Below, one piece after another: positions 61,545-64,000 of a stretch of 64,000 nucleotides of DNA (the first letter of the stretch is position 1; each line of letters begins with the position of its first letter). The stretch lies in NCBI GenBank assembly GCA_003339415.1, contig PDHQ01000182.1, positions 1-64,000 on the forward strand. Reading direction: 5' to 3'. The position numbers and the translations under genes are program-made. This DNA is from Ophiocordyceps camponoti-saundersi (nom. inval.) (Eukaryota; Ascomycota; Sordariomycetes; Hypocreales; Ophiocordycipitaceae). The notes beneath the pieces were generated by a model that saw nothing but the letters and a program-made list of their open reading frames with translations, had not been told where the DNA came from and made no database searches.

Positions 61545-61890
61545 GTTTACTAAGTAATATTATAGCTTAAAAATATATTAAGTAAATAATAATATTAATA
61601 TTATTAATAAAGATTTCAAGCTAAGGAGAAAAAAAGAAAAAGAGAGAGAAACTCTTATAAGCGAAATTTTAGTAAAATATATATATATAAGGGTATATAT
61701 AAGTAAATATAAGAAGAGGTATAGTAAAATCTAGTAAAAAAGCGGTTATATTTTTAGTAATTTGTCCTAAGGTCTTTTCTAGGTAATTTTATAATAAGGT
61801 TTCTAAGGTTATATAAATATAGTTAGAAATCCTTAGAAATCCTTAGGAAATATTTAAAAAAAACTTTATAAAAGCTAGCGCGTAATATAT
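61545..61890 (+). repeat. Dispersed AT-rich repeat family, copy 3 (short)
   Basis: It repeats the first ~350 bp of the unit (AAGCTAAGGAGAAAAAAAG, ACTCTTATAAG, AGTAAAATCTAGTAAAAAAG, AGGTTTCTAAGG) and then breaks off into the start of the next copy at about 61895. Confidence 0.72.
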
Positions 61891-61894
61891 AATA

Positions 61895-62730
61895 GTTAAG
61901 TATTATTATAACTTAGAAATATATTAAGTAAATAATAATATTAATATTATAAATAAAGATTTTAAGCTAAGGGGAGAAGAGAAAAAAAAACTCTTATAAG
62001 TAAAATCTTAGTAAAATATATAAGAGTTTATATTAATAAAAATAAAAAAAAGTATAGTATAATTTTAATAAGAAAGCAATTATATTTCTTAGTAATTTCC
62101 CTTAAAGTCTTTCTAAGTAATTTTATAATAAGGTTTTTAAAAATTATATAAATATAATTAAAATTTTTTAAAACTTATTATAAAATATCTAAATAAAATC
62201 CTTATAAATATTAACGCGTAATGTTATATTATAATAAAAATCTTAATATATTTATTAATATTAATAATATTTAGTATATAATATAATATTTAAGGAAATT
62301 ACGGTAATATTTTAATTATTATTTTTATAATCATAATTTATTATAATAGCTTTAATTTATTATTAAAAATTAATAAGTAAGCTAAGAATAGCTAAAAAGT
62401 TATTATAAAATTCCTTAAAAGCTATTAGTATATATTAAAAATTCCTAATAAAGTATTATATCTTATTTAAGTTATAATAATATTAATAAACTTAATATTT
62501 TCACTATTAATAATACTTAATAATATAAAATAAAAAGATTTAATTTACCTTTTATTTTATTAATATTTTTTAGCTTTATAAGCGATATTTCCTTACTAGG
62601 TAAAAGATTTATAATAGCTTTCTAAGAATAATTAGTATAAAATAAGTTTATTATTTAATAGCTATTTAGTAAATTAAAAATATAACTATAATTTTATTTT
62701 TTTAAAATTATAAAAGGTTTTAATTATTAT
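61895..62730 (+). repeat. Dispersed AT-rich repeat family, copy 4
   Basis: Head-to-tail with copy 3. Contains the same series of landmarks through to AGTTTATTATTTAATAGCTATTTAGTAA, after which similarity ends. Confidence 0.72.
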
Positions 62731-63016
62731 ATATTTATTTATTATTTATACGCTAAAGGCCTTAATAATATCTAAAGCTTCTATAATATATTAAGTAGGA
62801 AAAATCCCCTAAAGTAAGGCAAAACCCCTTAACTACGTAAGGAAAAAGTTACTATATATTTATATAAAAGTTTAGCGGTAGCTAATAGTAATATAATATA
62901 ATAAGCTTATAGCTTATAGTAATCTTAAATAATAAAAGAGAGTAAAGTAAGGAGAAGAATATAGAGAAAGAAAAATTCGTAAGGCGCGAGGTAAAGGGAA
63001 ATAAAGGGAAGTAGCA
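62731..63016. other. AT-rich sequence
   Basis: Unassigned sequence that becomes purine-rich toward the right (AAAGAGAGTAAAGTAAGGAG). Confidence 0.55.
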
Positions 63017-63133
63017 GGGCGGTATAACGCGGGGCGGTATAGGGCGGTATAAGGCGGCGTAAGGTAATATAATATAAAGCGGTATAGCGTAAGGCGGAGG
63101 AGGGAAAGTTCGAGGAAGTAAGGCGGAAAAGCG
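63017..63133. repeat. Degenerate ~10-bp GC-rich tandem array
   Basis: Imperfect repeats of GGCGGTATAR lie in an otherwise AT-rich region (GGGCGGTATA, AAGGCGGCGTA, AGCGGTATAGCG and similar). Confidence 0.75.
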
Positions 63134-64000
63134 GGGTAGCTATTTTATTATTTATTAGTAATTAAAAGAGGGGGGCTATATTTTTTTCTTTTTTACCTCT
63201 CTCTTTTTTTCTTCTTTTTCTTTTTTTATTATTTTTAGAAAAAGGTATATTTTTAACCCCCTCTTTTAACCTTTCTCTTTTTTTTAACTTTTATAATAAA
63301 AAGATAGTAATAATAGTTATATAACTATATATTAATAAAGTAATAATATTATAATATTTAAAATTATTTATAAAAAGCTTTATAACCTCCTTTATATTAT
63401 ATATATAGCTTAACTAGCTAATTATAAAATCTTATATTAAAAATAATAAAGTAAGTAATATTATATTATATAATTATATATAAAGCTAATAAAATATATA
63501 AGCTTTTATTTAGCTAATTATTATAATTATATAAAAGCTTAATATAAATATTAAAAAGTAAGTAAAGCTAAAAGTAAAGTTAAAAATAAAGCTAAAGCTT
63601 AAAAGCTAAGTAAGCTATAAATTTATTTAAATAAGTTATATATAATAGCTATAAAAATAGCTAAGTATATTAGCGAAGGAGGAGAACTAAATAGCTTATA
63701 AGTAAATATAAAGCGAAGTATAATATAAAAGAAAGTTAAGCTAATAATTATAAATAAGAGTAAATTTAAGCTAACTTACGCTACGCTTAAAAGTAAAATA
63801 AGGTATTAGAGCTTTAACTTATTATAATAATAATAAGAGCTTAAGTTAGCGCCTTAGTAAGAGCGGCTATTTTAATAGCTACTTCTTATACCCCTTTTAT
63901 TATTATAGCCGCTAATCCTCTTTTTTAAGAGTTTTATATATTAGTTTTATTATATCTAAAGATACTTATTATAAGTAGGGAAATAATTATTAAAGCTAAT
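63134..64000. other. AT-rich sequence to the window edge
   Basis: No gene. A pyrimidine-rich tract (63181-63220) and AAAGCTAA-like quasi-repeats (63540-63610) were the only structure seen. Confidence 0.55.

Noticed and set aside
1..64000. CRISPR arrays, bacterial operons or a prophage
   Set aside because: The intron, RIP signature, LTR elements and SINEs all show a fungal nuclear sequence. No spaced short-repeat array was found.

Overview
The window looks like a heterochromatic block from a filamentous ascomycete. About 59 kb consists of very AT-rich transposon remains in which the dinucleotides CpA and TpG are almost absent, the mark of saturating repeat-induced point mutation (RIP). The one intact gene (54940-59105, minus strand) has balanced base use, normal CpA/TpG content, a 59-nt intron of fungal type and a domain layout seen in fungal chromatin proteins.

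Layout. 1-1084: an 8-bp tandem repeat and AT-rich sequence. 1085-8898: a short LTR element, an unclassified repeat, and two opposed copies of a 1.86-kb retroposon-like repeat, one holding a tRNA-headed SINE. 9062-15358: a complete Copia retrotransposon with 410-bp LTRs. 15521-27464: more short LTR elements, SINEs, and members of a second LTR family with ~507-bp LTRs. 27465-37546: a second Copia copy with two nested insertions. 37547-49654: an unidentified decayed unit split by four or more insertions. 49655-54850: further decayed sequence with two pairs of direct repeats. 54940-59316: the gene and its upstream region. 59317-64000: AT-rich sequence with an 11-bp minisatellite, three copies of another repeat family, a solo LTR and a small GC-rich tandem array.

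The repeats explain one another. Terminal repeats of equal length (210, ~507 and 410 bp), 4-5 bp target duplications for LTR-type elements, and 10-15 bp duplications for SINE and retroposon copies could be read directly. Several insertions are confirmed by an empty site in another copy of the same host element within the window. The order of nesting shows that SINE insertions are among the latest events. The Copia copies still show integrase and reverse transcriptase motifs in the Copia order, with active-site aspartates changed to asparagine by RIP-type transitions.

The gene encodes a JmjC protein (1368 residues after splicing) with two cysteine-rich zinc modules, one of zf-4CXXC_R1 type, and AT-hook motifs. 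A chromatin-modifying protein that may bind AT-rich DNA, standing alone inside RIP-mutated heterochromatin, is the most interesting biological association here. The tRNA-headed SINE family and the 1.86-kb retroposon that may share its 3' end are the best candidates for undescribed elements. No tRNA gene judged functional, rRNA gene, CRISPR array or bacterial-type system was seen.
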